DNA of 64,000 bases from Nitrospirota bacterium (GTDB lineage: Bacteria; Nitrospirota; Thermodesulfovibrionia; UBA6902): positions 62,001 to 126,000 of the forward strand of contig JACQZF010000004.1 in assembly GCA_016213945.1 (NCBI GenBank). The letters run 5' to 3'. Numbering within the stretch: the stretch's first letter is position 1; every line of letters begins with the position of its first letter. This document shows positions 7,859 through 17,228 of this stretch, in pieces. A program made the translations under genes and the position numbers. The notes beneath the pieces are model-generated. The model made no database searches and was not told the origin of the DNA. It saw only the letters and a program-made list of their open reading frames with translations.

Positions 7859-10800
7859 TTACTCTTTCTTTCTCTTCCTGATAACAGCTCCCGCGGCAGC
7901 GAGAGTAAATATCATGCCGAAGAAGATCATTGAGCCTGCCGGCCCTAACGCAAGGGTCAGCCGGGCAAAGCCATAAAGAGGAAGAAGCGCCGTTCTTGTG
8001 GCAGCCCTCAGGGTATCATGCTTACTGATAAAGTCGGCTACAGGAGGGCTCGTCCTGTAGTACATCTTCACGAATGCAGCGCCTGCCTTGTTGGTCAGCA
8101 GTATATTGTCCCTGAACTGCCTGAGTATCCATACATGAGGCTCCTGATAAGAGCCGTAAGCAGCCGTAGCTATGAAACATCCGCTGCCGCCGCTTGAGCC
8201 GTAATTGGCTGTTGCACCGGTAAGGTCAGGCGCTCCTAAAGCACCCGGGTCAACTATTATACCGTTAGGTGTCTGATCAAAGTCACCGGATTTGGTGAAA
8301 AGTGTATCAGGCCCGTCAGTGAGTGTCAGAGTGACGGTATTGCCGTTGACAACAGCATTCGGAAATTCATAAAAGCCAACACTTTCAGAGACTGTCGCAA
8401 GATCTACCTTGTAATACTTTGTACCCGGCGGGTAGAGGGCAGCCGGTGACGGGAATGTAAGAGTAACTGTCACAGTTGAGCCCGGCGCCATTCCGCTGAC
8501 TTTAAACTTGGCAATCCCATCAGGGAAGAGCACATTTTCCGGCTTGTTGGTCTGTTTAAGGGTGGAGGATGTTGATGATACAGACGATACCTCCGTCAAT
8601 ATCGTCCCTGCATTTGCGCTTGTATCAATTATTATGTTGCCTGCTACAGTACCTGAAAGCGGGGAAGCCAAAGGTGTTGCAACAGTTGCGCTATCAGGTG
8701 AAGTATCGTAAAGGTCATAAACTCCGTCACCGTCAGTATCGGTCGTAGCCAGAGGGAAGAATGTAGCTGTGGCAGATGTCGGCCCATTCATTAAAAGCTC
8801 GCATGTAGTCCCTCTGCCTGTACATCCGCCTATCCCGCTCCATTTATTTGCATAGCCGGCTGTCGCGGAGGCGGTAAGTGTTACTGTTGTATCCGGGGGA
8901 TAATTATAAGCAGCGGTTCCGGAAGCGGTGAGGGTAGTTAATCCTCCTGAACCTGATAATGAACCGGTTGGAGAAGTAGTGTTTAACCTGACATAAGTCA
9001 CCGTAAGCCTGTTCAGGGTGAATGTTGCTGTTGCTGCCTTGGCGCCATTCATAGTAAGCACGCATGTCCCTGTGCCCGTACACCCTCCTGTCCCGCTCCA
9101 TCCTGTGAATACTGAACCTGAACCAGCAGTAGCTGTCGGAGCAGCTGTGAGCGTTACCAGTGTGTTTGGATCGAAATTAGCAGAGCAGGTGGCTCCGCAG
9201 TTTATCCCTCCGGTTGAGCTGGTTACTGTGCCCGTGCCGGTGCCTTGCTTGGTGACGGTCAGCGTATTAGGATCGAATGTGCCTGTGACAGCCTTTGCCG
9301 CATTCATGGTCAGCACGCATGGCGCTGTGCCTGTGCATCCTGCGGCTCCGCTCCAGCCCGTGAATATTGAGCCTGCAGACGGTGTAGCTGTGATCGTCAC
9401 AACGGTGCCCTGATTGAAGCTGAAAGAGGCGCTGGTCGAGGAGTTGATCCCTATGGGTACGCCGCCTACTGTGGTCACAACCGTGCCGCTGCCTGTGCCG
9501 GCCTTGGTGTAGTTCAGCGCCCATGTGATCAAGTTGAATGTCCCAGTGACATTCCTTATAGATGTCATTGCCACTACGCATGTGCCGCCGGGAGTGCTGT
9601 CGCAACCTGTCCAACCTCCGAATGTTGAGCCTGCATCCGGAGTGGCTGTAAGCGTTACCGGTGTATTGTAATCATATGTAAATGATGCGTTTCCGGAAGC
9701 GTTATTAATTCCTGACGGTGAGCTCTGTACCGTCCCGTTTCCTCCGACTGCCTTGGTGTAATTCAGGGCATAGGTGTTAAGCGTGCAGGTCGCTGTCGCA
9801 GCCCTTGCCGCGGTCATCGCGAGCACGCATGTGCCTGTGCCTGTGCACCCGCCTGTCCCGCTCCAGCCGTTAAATGTTGTGCCTGGCTCAGGTGTCGCCG
9901 TAAGCGTTACAGATGTGCCGTAATCAAAATTGGCAGATGTGCTTGATAAGGAATTTATGCCTGCCGGTGAACTTACTGTTGTACATGTGCCTGTGCCTGT
10001 CTTGGTGTAGGTCAGGGCATATGTATCAAGCGTGAATGTGGCTGTCGCAGCCTTTGGCCCGTCCATGGTAAGCACGCATGTTCCTGTGCCTGTGCAGCCG
10101 CCTGCCCCGCTCCAGCCGTTGAATGTTGTGCCTGTCGCAGGAGATGCCGTAAGAGTTACAACTGTACCACCATTGAAATTGGCAGTTGTGCTTGAGGCAG
10201 CTGCATTTATCCCTGCCGGTGAGCTTGATACTGTTCCGCTGCCGTTGCCTGCCTTGGTGTAGGTCAGGGTATTGAGAACGAATGTGCCTGTGACAGCCTT
10301 ATCTGCAGTACCCATCGCTACCACGCATGTTGAAGCAGTGCCGCATGCGGCCCCATTGGTTCCGCTCCAGCCCGTGAATATCGAGCCTGCTGATGCAGTA
10401 GCAGTAAGCGTTACTGATGTGTTCTCATTGAAATCCGCAGCGGTGCTCGCAGCAGCGTTATCTATTCCTGCCGGTGAGCTCTGTACCGTGCCGCTGCCTG
10501 TGCCTGCCTTGGTATAATCCAGAGTATATTTGGGAACATCAACAGCTGTGCATGTTAAAGGTATATTGACTGTAGGTTCAGAAACATCGTCCGAAGTAAC
10601 CGTCAAGTTAGCATTGTTCTTTGTACCCAATGGCAAAGTAGGAGCACATGATACCGCTACATTACAGCCTGCTGCAATAGCTAAAGTAGGAGTTGTTGAC
10701 CCGCATGGGCTGGATGCCGGACTGAGATTCAGAGAGTATTGACCCGCATCCGTACCTGTCAGGCTTATGCCGGAGACATTAAGCGGGGCTGCAGCCGAGT

Positions 10801-13800
10801 GTGAACCATCTGTTGTCGTGGTATTTGTTATGTTAATATCCTGCGCCGCAGAGACAGTGTCTTTTACTATCTGGCCGAATGCCTTTGAGGTTGGTGTCAC
10901 ATTTATCTCAGGAGTGGCAGCGATACCAGTGCCTGTCAGGCTCTTGTCAAACGGGTTTTCATCAGAATCATTTGAAGCTATCCTAAGTGTTTCATTCTTT
11001 ACGCCGGTTGATAAAGGCGCAAAGGTTACCCGCACTGTGCAGTTATTACCGGGAGTTATCGTCGGTGTTGTTGTCACGCAAGGCGTTGCTCCGGCGTTAG
11101 CATTAAGAGAGTACTGTGTTCCGGTAACAAGGCTTATCCCGCTCACAACCAGATTGGCGGTGCCGATATTTTTTATTTCAAAGTCCGCGAAAGATGTCTG
11201 GCCGACGACTACATCACCGTAATTCTTTGTTCCTGCCGGCGGAGCGGTCATATCTATCTCAGGCACAAGATTAAATGTTGCTGAACAGTTCTTCGCGACT
11301 GTCATTGTCAATACACCGTCTGAACAGTCGGCATCTCCGCCCCAGCCTGCGAATGCATGGCCTGCGGTTGGAGTGGCGGCGAGTGTTACTGAAGTGTTAT
11401 AAGCAAAAGTAGGCGAGCAGGTGGCTCCGCAGTTCATGCCTGCAGGTGTGCTTGTTACCGTGCCGGTTCCTGTTCCGTTTTTTGTTAAGTTCAACGCGAG
11501 CATCTCAACATCAAATGTGGCAGTACAGGTCTTTGCCGCATCCATTGTCACCACTCCGTCTGAACAGTCTGCATTCCCGCTCCAGCCCCCGAATGTATTG
11601 CCGGGAAGAGTCGCAGTTGCCGTAAGAGTTACAGATGTATTGTAGTTGATGTTTGCTGTGCAGGTGGCTCCGCAGTTAATTCCTCCGGTTGAGCTCGTAA
11701 CCGTGCCTGCTCCGGCGCCTGCCTTTGTAATAGTCAATAACGGTGTGCTGAGCGTAAATGTGCCTGTGACATTTTTTATCGCTGTCATAGTGACGTTACA
11801 CACATTTCCAGTAGTGCTGTCGCAACCGCTCCAGCTTGTGAATGATGAGCCTGCGGATGCCGAGGGTGTAACAGTCACGGCCTGGTTGTAATTAAATGAA
11901 GCAGTAGCGCTCACGAAAGAGACATCTATTCCTGCCGGTGAGCTCTGCACTGAGCCTGCGCCTGTGCCTGACTTGAAGTAATTCAGGGCATAGGTGTTAA
12001 GCGTGAATGTTGCTGTGCAGTTTTTATTGACTGTCATTGTCAACGAACTGTCTGTACAGTCAGCGTCACCGGTAAAGCCTGTAAATGATGAGCCTGTAGA
12101 AGGAGTTCCTGCAAGGGTTACAATAGTGCCGTAATTGTAACTTGAGCAGGCGCCTCCGTTACATGTTACAGTTCCGCTGCCGTTTCCTGCAGGTGAAATT
12201 CCAACAGTATGAGTGCTGAGCGTGTATGTAGCTGTTACATTCTTTGCCGCAGTCCCCATATTTATTATGCACGGGCTTGTTGAGCCGGAGCATGTTCCGG
12301 CACTGACTGTCCAGGTGAATGTTGAGCCTGCAGAAGGCGTGACTGTAAGAGTTACATTTGAGTTTTCAGCGAAATTGGCAGAGGCGTTCCCGGCAGCGTT
12401 ATTTATCCCTGCGGGTGAACTCTGAACCGTACCGGCGCCGTTTCCTGCCTTGGTGTAATTCAGCGCCCATGTCGCACCGCAGTTCCCTGTACCTGCCAAG
12501 GTAATATTTTCAGTCGGTGTGCCCGGGTCATTTGAGGCTATCGTCAGAAAAGCAGGATAAGCCTGTGATGCCGAAGGGCTGAACCCGACAGTAACCGTAC
12601 AGCTTGCTCCTGCCGCTATGGTCGGGGTTGCGCCGCATGTGCCGCCTGTGCCGTTGCCTACAGTTAGTACGTAACCGGCGTTGCCCGAGCCTGTTAAAGA
12701 TATCGAAGAAACCGTGAGGCTCGAAAGGCCTGTATTTGATAGTGTGAAGACCTGGTCTGTGGTGCCCGGAGCGCATACCACTGACGTCCCGTAATCCTTG
12801 GATGCCGGGCTTACGGAAAGGTTAGGTGAATTATCCGTAAACTTGGATACGAAGACCTCTGTCGTGGCTCCTGTGGTCTGCCATACTCCGGCTGTCGTCG
12901 GAAAATCTGCCGTTGATGTCGTGCTTCCTGTGAGATAGAGTGTATTGTTGCTGCCTAATGCTATGCCATAACCGATATCCAAAACAGTCCCGCCGAAATA
13001 ACTTGAGAAATCAAGCGCGCCTGCAGGTGACATTCCGAGAACAAATACGTCCTGGCTAGCGCCGCCGGAAAGGCTCGGGTATGTAGCGCGCAGTGTCGGG
13101 AAGTTGGTTGAGGCGGTCGTTCCTGTGATAACGACAAAACCGTCAGCAGTATTGATAGCGAGGCCATTGCCTTCGTCTATCCCCGAACCGCCGATATATG
13201 TGGAGTAGCCGTATGCTGACCCTGTTGAATTATATTTTGTCAGGAAAGCATCTCTGGTTCCTGATATAGCGCCATGGCCTGATAACGGAAGCAATGTCGG
13301 GAAGGCTGCAGACTCGGTATATCCTGTCACATAGGCGTTGCCTGATGCATCAACACCGATATCAGTTCCGATATCTATGCCCGTGCCTCCAAGGTATGTC
13401 GAGTATATAAAGGCTGAGCCTGCTGCGTTGATCTTTGCGGCAAAGGCATCAAATACAGCTGATAAGCCAATTGTTTTCTGCTTGGCGGCTACTGTTTTAA
13501 AGCTTGCGGAATTGGTCTGGCCTGTTATATATGCATTATTAGAGCTGTCAAGCGCGATATTCGACCCCCACTCACCTCCGCCGCCTCTGATAAATGAAGA
13601 ATAAACAAGGCCGGAGCCTGCAGAGTTGAGCTCAAGTACAAAGACATCTGCCTTTCCATCGTTGCCGGTCGGCTTAACGCCCTGAACAGGCGTGCCTGCG
13701 CTCGGGAAGAACTGTGAGACCGCCTTTCCTGTGATATAGGCGTTGCCCGTGCTGTCAACCGCAATACCGTAACCTATGTCATCTGCTGAGACCGTCTCCG

Positions 13801-15022
13801 AAACCGGATGAATATATGTCGAATAGCCAAGCGCATTACCTGCCGCGTTTATCTTGGTTGCAAATACAGCGCTGACAGCAGTACTTGCCTTGGCTCTCTG
13901 AAACGCGCCTGCTGTTGTAGGAAAGTTGGTTGAATTGGTTGAGCCTGTCACATAGACATTGTTCGAACTGTCGAGCGCGATATCATAGACTTGATCAGCA
14001 AAGCCGCCGCCAAGATAGGTGGACCAGACAAGCCCTGTGCCAGTCGGGTTCATCTTTGTGATAAACCCTTCTGAGGTGCCTGCGGTTGCAGCATCTATAG
14101 CATTCAGCAGGTCAAAGGGAACAGACGCTGTCTCACCGCCGATATAAGCGTTGCCAGAAGAGTCAACAACAACCTCCCAGCCCTTATCAATACCCGCGCC
14201 GCCGAGATAGGTGCTGTATGTGAGGACGATAGGGTCTATGATGAGCGGATGGCTCCTGTCATATGACGCTATATTGAAACCGTAAGAAAAAGCGCTGTCT
14301 GTCTTATCTACTGAGAAACTGCCTTTGACATCTACACGCCTGCCGTTGATCTCCTGGTACATGACAGGGCTTTTCTGTATGATAACGCCTCCGGCAAGCC
14401 CGAGCTCAAGGTCGCCGCTGCCGTTCACATTCATTGCGCTTATGCCTTCGTAAGAGAACCGCACAACAGACGGATCCACTCCGGGGCTGACTATGACATC
14501 ATACTCAAACCGGCCTCCGCTGCCGTAGAATTTCAGGTCAATGCCTTTATAGACCTCTTTGTAAACGACTGTGCTGTAGGTCGGGACATCTGTCCTCCAG
14601 TTCTCCCTGCCTCCGGTAAAGAAGTTTATCTTCCCCTCCTGCTCTCCTTCTGCTGATATCATCGGGGATCTGTTTGCGTTCAGAAAGCCGAGCTTTACAA
14701 CTCCTGCGTCTGCCCTCTCAGGGCCGTCGTATGACTTGCCGCCGTTTACAAGCGCCAGATATACGCCGTCACTTGTAAAGAATGTCGAATGTCCCTTGCC
14801 TTTCTCATAGAACGAGACGCTCTTATCCACCTGGCCGTCATTCCTGATGAAGTAAAGAGGAAGCTTGCCGTAGTCCTCATTCGCCTGCATCTTCACAGAC
14901 GGATCAACAATCGCTGTGCTTGCGAAACTGTCTGAGAAAAATGAAAGTGAGAGCGCAAACAAAGCAAATACAAAAACCGGAATTCCCTTGAACTTGTTCA
15001 ATTTGCTTCTTAGGTTTGACAT
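7859..15022 (-). CDS. Giant secreted SBBP / InlB-repeat protein with CFI-box C-terminus
   Basis: About 2387 residues. The start is set by AGGAGGTCGT directly before the ATG at 15022, giving a normal signal peptide (about 1-35); a longer open frame to 15088 lacks a ribosome site. Order: DUF7948-like N-terminal domain with YFIRNDGQVD (about 45-265); SBBP beta-propeller repeats of the form YSTYLGG...D..GNAY..G.T (about 265-730); a choice-of-anchor-D (Ig-like) domain; five divergent InlB-type repeats (GxGTVxSSPAGI...WSG...C...M); two more anchor-D domains; seven more InlB-type repeats; a calcium-binding TDTDGDGVYD segment (about 2092); and at about 2280 CFIATAAYGS, the CFI-box-CTERM signature, followed by a final membrane helix and RKRKKE. 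The tail looks like a sorting or anchoring signal. Probable role: surface or matrix adhesin or structural protein. Confidence 0.9.
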   Translation of the reverse strand: MSNLRSKLNKFKGIPVFVFALFALSLSFFSDSFASTAIVDPSVKMQANEDYGKLPLYFIRNDGQVDKSVSFYEKGKGHSTFFTSDGVYLALVNGGKSYDGPERADAGVVKLGFLNANRSPMISAEGEQEGKINFFTGGRENWRTDVPTYSTVVYKEVYKGIDLKFYGSGGRFEYDVIVSPGVDPSVVRFSYEGISAMNVNGSGDLELGLAGGVIIQKSPVMYQEINGRRVDVKGSFSVDKTDSAFSYGFNIASYDRSHPLIIDPIVLTYSTYLGGAGIDKGWEVVVDSSGNAYIGGETASVPFDLLNAIDAATAGTSEGFITKMNPTGTGLVWSTYLGGGFADQVYDIALDSSNNVYVTGSTNSTNFPTTAGAFQRAKASTAVSAVFATKINAAGNALGYSTYIHPVSETVSADDIGYGIAVDSTGNAYITGKAVSQFFPSAGTPVQGVKPTGNDGKADVFVLELNSAGSGLVYSSFIRGGGGEWGSNIALDSSNNAYITGQTNSASFKTVAAKQKTIGLSAVFDAFAAKINAAGSAFIYSTYLGGTGIDIGTDIGVDASGNAYVTGYTESAAFPTLLPLSGHGAISGTRDAFLTKYNSTGSAYGYSTYIGGSGIDEGNGLAINTADGFVVITGTTASTNFPTLRATYPSLSGGASQDVFVLGMSPAGALDFSSYFGGTVLDIGYGIALGSNNTLYLTGSTTSTADFPTTAGVWQTTGATTEVFVSKFTDNSPNLSVSPASKDYGTSVVCAPGTTDQVFTLSNTGLSSLTVSSISLTGSGNAGYVLTVGNGTGGTCGATPTIAAGASCTVTVGFSPSASQAYPAFLTIASNDPGTPTENITLAGTGNCGATWALNYTKAGNGAGTVQSSPAGINNAAGNASANFAENSNVTLTVTPSAGSTFTWTVSAGTCSGSTSPCIINMGTAAKNVTATYTLSTHTVGISPAGNGSGTVTCNGGACSSYNYGTIVTLAGTPSTGSSFTGFTGDADCTDSSLTMTVNKNCTATFTLNTYALNYFKSGTGAGSVQSSPAGIDVSFVSATASFNYNQAVTVTPSASAGSSFTSWSGCDSTTGNVCNVTMTAIKNVTGTFTLSTPLLTITKAGAGAGTVTSSTGGINCGATCTANINYNTSVTLTATATLPGNTFGGWSGNADCSDGVVTMDAAKTCTATFDVEMLALNLTKNGTGTGTVTSTPAGMNCGATCSPTFAYNTSVTLAATPTAGHAFAGWGGDADCSDGVLTMTVAKNCSATFNLVPEIDMTAPPAGTKNYGDVVVGQTSFADFEIKNIGTANLVVSGISLVTGTQYSLNANAGATPCVTTTPTITPGNNCTVRVTFAPLSTGVKNETLRIASNDSDENPFDKSLTGTGIAATPEINVTPTSKAFGQIVKDTVSAAQDINITNTTTTDGSHSAAAPLNVSGISLTGTDAGQYSLNLSPASSPCGSTTPTLAIAAGCNVAVSCAPTLPLGTKNNANLTVTSDDVSEPTVNIPLTCTAVDVPKYTLDYTKAGTGSGTVQSSPAGIDNAAASTAADFNENTSVTLTATASAGSIFTGWSGTNGAACGTASTCVVAMGTADKAVTGTFVLNTLTYTKAGNGSGTVSSSPAGINAAASSTTANFNGGTVVTLTASPATGTTFNGWSGAGGCTGTGTCVLTMDGPKAATATFTLDTYALTYTKTGTGTCTTVSSPAGINSLSSTSANFDYGTSVTLTATPEPGTTFNGWSGTGGCTGTGTCVLAMTAARAATATCTLNTYALNYTKAVGGNGTVQSSPSGINNASGNASFTYDYNTPVTLTATPDAGSTFGGWTGCDSTPGGTCVVAMTSIRNVTGTFNLITWALNYTKAGTGSGTVVTTVGGVPIGINSSTSASFSFNQGTVVTITATPSAGSIFTGWSGAAGCTGTAPCVLTMNAAKAVTGTFDPNTLTVTKQGTGTGTVTSSTGGINCGATCSANFDPNTLVTLTAAPTATAGSGSVFTGWSGTGGCTGTGTCVLTMNGAKAATATFTLNRLTVTYVRLNTTSPTGSLSGSGGLTTLTASGTAAYNYPPDTTVTLTASATAGYANKWSGIGGCTGRGTTCELLMNGPTSATATFFPLATTDTDGDGVYDLYDTSPDSATVATPLASPLSGTVAGNIIIDTSANAGTILTEVSSVSSTSSTLKQTNKPENVLFPDGIAKFKVSGMAPGSTVTVTLTFPSPAALYPPGTKYYKVDLATVSESVGFYEFPNAVVNGNTVTLTLTDGPDTLFTKSGDFDQTPNGIIVDPGALGAPDLTGATANYGSSGGSGCFIATAAYGSYQEPHVWILRQFRDNILLTNKAGAAFVKMYYRTSPPVADFISKHDTLRAATRTALLPLYGFARLTLALGPAGSMIFFGMIFTLAAAGAVIRKRKKE
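8755..10537 (-). repeat. Tandem InlB-type repeat block, seven units
   Basis: Coding repeat block inside the giant gene. Each unit is about 80-85 codons, of the form YTKAGxGSGTVxSSPAGI ... SVTLTATP ... FxGWSGxGGCTGTGTCVLTM ... ATATFTLN. Neighbouring units share long near-identical DNA stretches, so slippage or recombination could change the copy number. Confidence 0.85.
11270..12478 (-). repeat. Tandem InlB-type repeat block, five units
   Basis: First block of the same repeat type in the giant protein, separated from the second by two choice-of-anchor-D domains. Several units carry two paired cysteines (GINCGATC ... DADCSDG ... C), which may form disulfides outside the cytoplasm. Confidence 0.8.
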
Positions 15023-15102
15023 ACGACCTCCTGAACTATATTTGAATTTATAAAAACTGTTCTGATCACGTTGACTTAGATGCAGCATTTTTCTGTTGTC
15101 TT

Positions 15103-15132
15103 AAAATAACTAATATAAATAATCATTGTCAA
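15103..15132 (-). promoter_or_regulatory. Candidate sigma-70 promoter for the giant repeat protein
   Basis: A perfect TTGACA (15127-15132 on the minus strand) is followed after 18 bases by TATTTT (15103-15108), about 80 bases before the start codon. The surrounding sequence is very AT-rich, as expected for an intergenic promoter. The -35 is convincing, the -10 only moderate. Confidence 0.45.
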
Positions 15133-15214
15133 CTTAAATTAAATATGTTTATTAGTCATATTAATATTTAATATTTGCGTGTAAGCGCACACATAATAAT
15201 TGTTTTTTTGAGTA

Positions 15215-15240
15215 TGCCGAAATTCTGCATCATTTCGGCA
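15215..15240. other. Perfect 9-base inverted repeat downstream of the GT9 gene
   Basis: TGCCGAAAT and ATTTCGGCA are separated by 8 bases, starting 18 bases past the GT9 stop. On the minus strand the stem is followed by an A run rather than a T run, so it is not a standard intrinsic terminator. It may be a transcript-end stabiliser, a protein site or chance. Confidence 0.4.
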
Positions 15241-15257
15241 AGAGTTCCGGCAGTCCC

Positions 15258-16403
15258 TCAATTCACAAGGCCTATCCACGCACGTTTCTTCTCATTAAAA
15301 AGATTCTGTATGCAGATATTGTCACCCATGCATGGAGGTGTCTCAGTTACATGGATACACGGGGAACAGGGCACCTTTGAATAATATACCTCCTCCTCCA
15401 GCCCGGGTATTTCACGCAGGCGTGTCATCGGGTCGGTCGGCCCCCAGTATGAAACAGACCTTATGCCGAAGATGCGGGCATAATGCAAGAGAGAAGAGTC
15501 AACTCCCCAGAACTCATCAGAGTAACTCAGGATCGAAAGACTTTCATCAAGGGCCGCCTTTCCGCATAGATTGATAAACTCAAGGTTTGGAAAATGCGGC
15601 CTAAGATTTTTGATGATAGCTGAAGCAAGTTCGAAATCCCGGGGCGCTCCCAGGAAAACGACCTCGGCTGAAAAGTGCTCATCGATCCTTGAACAGAATA
15701 TCCTTTTCCATTGTTCTGCATTAAGAATGCGCTCCTTCCCAAGGTCGGATGTCGAATGTCCGATACATATTCTGTATTTATCGGCCGGTGCTGTTTTTGG
15801 CAGGTTCTTTATAATATGCTCCCTGCATTCTTCCGCAGACAGAGGGGATACAGAAAACAACTGAAATATCTTGTCATAAAAATGATATGAGCCGGAAAAA
15901 AGGTTGAAATAGATAAGGTGTGTATTTATCCTTCTTCTCCAGAAAGCCTCCTCAAGATAAAACCCTATACGGTTGCGCGCGCAGGTCAATAATGAAAAAA
16001 CCGTTGAAAGCCTGCTGTGCGCCTCAAGGTCAATGATGGTATCGCACCTGAATATCTTTGAATAAGCCCTGAGTGAACTGCCGAGCAGCCTGAATATGCC
16101 GGAATCATCGATGATAAGAATATTGTCAAAGATGTTCAGGGTACGCGCGAATTGAGCTGTCCCCTTTGTTGTTACAAGGTTAGTGATCAGGTTTGGGTAC
16201 TTTCTTCTCAGTCCCAGCAGTGAGGGGAATGCTATTACAAGGCTGCCGCCACCCAAAAGTTTCACAATAGTGAGATCGCCTTTGAGCTCAAGGCTGTGCT
16301 TCCTGCGCAAAAAAAGGCCCATCAGTATTACAACCGGTTTCAGGATAGCTATGAGTATGCTTCCAAGATAATAATCGATCCTCCTTGTTGCAGTTACATT
16401 CAT
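15258..16403 (-). CDS. Glycosyltransferase family 9 (heptosyltransferase-like)
   Basis: A 381-residue cytoplasmic or membrane-associated enzyme related to lipopolysaccharide heptosyltransferases. Features of the family are the N-terminal Rossmann part with KLLGGGSLVIAFPSLLGLRRKYP and the C-terminal donor site with VDSSLLHYARIFGIRSVSYWGPTDP, followed by a CSPCIH segment typical of GT9 members. Its ATG follows directly on the stop of the upstream methyltransferase (TAGATG), so the two are translated together. It probably transfers a sugar from a nucleotide-activated donor to the growing glycan. The sugar cannot be read from sequence; a heptose is not certain because no heptose-synthesis genes are in the window. 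Confidence 0.85.
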   Translation of the reverse strand: MNVTATRRIDYYLGSILIAILKPVVILMGLFLRRKHSLELKGDLTIVKLLGGGSLVIAFPSLLGLRRKYPNLITNLVTTKGTAQFARTLNIFDNILIIDDSGIFRLLGSSLRAYSKIFRCDTIIDLEAHSRLSTVFSLLTCARNRIGFYLEEAFWRRRINTHLIYFNLFSGSYHFYDKIFQLFSVSPLSAEECREHIIKNLPKTAPADKYRICIGHSTSDLGKERILNAEQWKRIFCSRIDEHFSAEVVFLGAPRDFELASAIIKNLRPHFPNLEFINLCGKAALDESLSILSYSDEFWGVDSSLLHYARIFGIRSVSYWGPTDPMTRLREIPGLEEEVYYSKVPCSPCIHVTETPPCMGDNICIQNLFNEKKRAWIGLVN

Positions 16404-17228
16404 CTATTTGCGCCTCTGAAGCAAAAGGCCCATTTCGCCGAAATTAAAAGGAAAACTGAGCATGTCCCCTGCCGGGAACTTGATGTTTGATAAAGGCCTG
16501 AGCCTGAACTTGAATAAAATATGTGATATCACTGTATTCATTGAGATGTATTTTAACGGGTAAAAGTTATTTAAAAACCTGAAGCCGAAGGTATCAAAAA
16601 AACCGACCACACCTTTTTGCGACCAGTGAAATCTATGATCCTCAAGTTTGTGGGGCCAGAACCTTCCAAGTATTCTTTCAGACATGGAACCAGCTTCCGG
16701 CGAAACCAGCAGTATCTTTGCATCGTCAGAAGAATTACTCACCATCCATGGAACAAAATCCCGAGGCTTTGTAATATGCTCAAAGCTGTCCTGGAATATC
16801 CAGAGATCTATCTTATCACTCAATTTCTCCGGAAGTTCGGTAAACTTATAGACATTCCTTATCCCGATGGATCTCGCATGGTCAAGGTTTGCGTCAACGA
16901 CTTCAATGCCGTAGACCGCACTGGAGTTTTCAGCTAAATACTTCAGGCAGGTGCCGCCGCCGAAGCCCACCTCACACACAGCCAGCCCTGATGTAGAGAC
17001 AGCGTTGCTGCTGAGCCACCTTCTTAATGTTTTGACCTTGAGCCTCCCTATCGCCTCATCAAAGTGATGCCTGGCCTCGGGATATTCCGAGTCATAGAGA
17101 AAATCATCGCCAAAATAATCAATGTCCCAGAAAGAACCGCATGAGATACACCTCGCCCTGTATCCCTTGACCTCTATACCATCAGGGTCATGGCCGCATG
17201 GGAGATGATTAATGTCCTTCTTTTTCAT
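16404..17228 (-). CDS. Class I SAM-dependent methyltransferase with N-terminal Cys motif
   Basis: 274 residues. An N-terminal zinc-ribbon-like segment (CGHDPDG ... CISCGSF) precedes a Rossmann methyltransferase fold with the SAM-binding motif CEVGFGGGTCLKYL (about residues 85-98) and an acidic loop, GIEVVDANLDHA. LWIFQDSFEHI matches the post-motif region of methyltransferase type 11/12 enzymes. It overlaps the end of the upstream membrane protein by 20 bases and abuts the GT9 gene, so it belongs to that three-gene unit. The likely role is methylating a sugar or a glycan end; N- or O-methylation cannot be distinguished. Confidence 0.85.
   Translation of the reverse strand: MKKKDINHLPCGHDPDGIEVKGYRARCISCGSFWDIDYFGDDFLYDSEYPEARHHFDEAIGRLKVKTLRRWLSSNAVSTSGLAVCEVGFGGGTCLKYLAENSSAVYGIEVVDANLDHARSIGIRNVYKFTELPEKLSDKIDLWIFQDSFEHITKPRDFVPWMVSNSSDDAKILLVSPEAGSMSERILGRFWPHKLEDHRFHWSQKGVVGFFDTFGFRFLNNFYPLKYISMNTVISHILFKFRLRPLSNIKFPAGDMLSFPFNFGEMGLLLQRRK

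Noticed and set aside
9018-12425. Several plus-strand frames of 70-130 codons rich in Val, Pro and Ala
   Set aside because: They mirror the minus-strand InlB repeats and have no ribosome sites or recognisable domains.
15215-15240. Terminator for the GT9 gene
   Set aside because: The stem is perfect, but on the coding strand it is followed by an A run instead of a T run; listed only as an inverted repeat.
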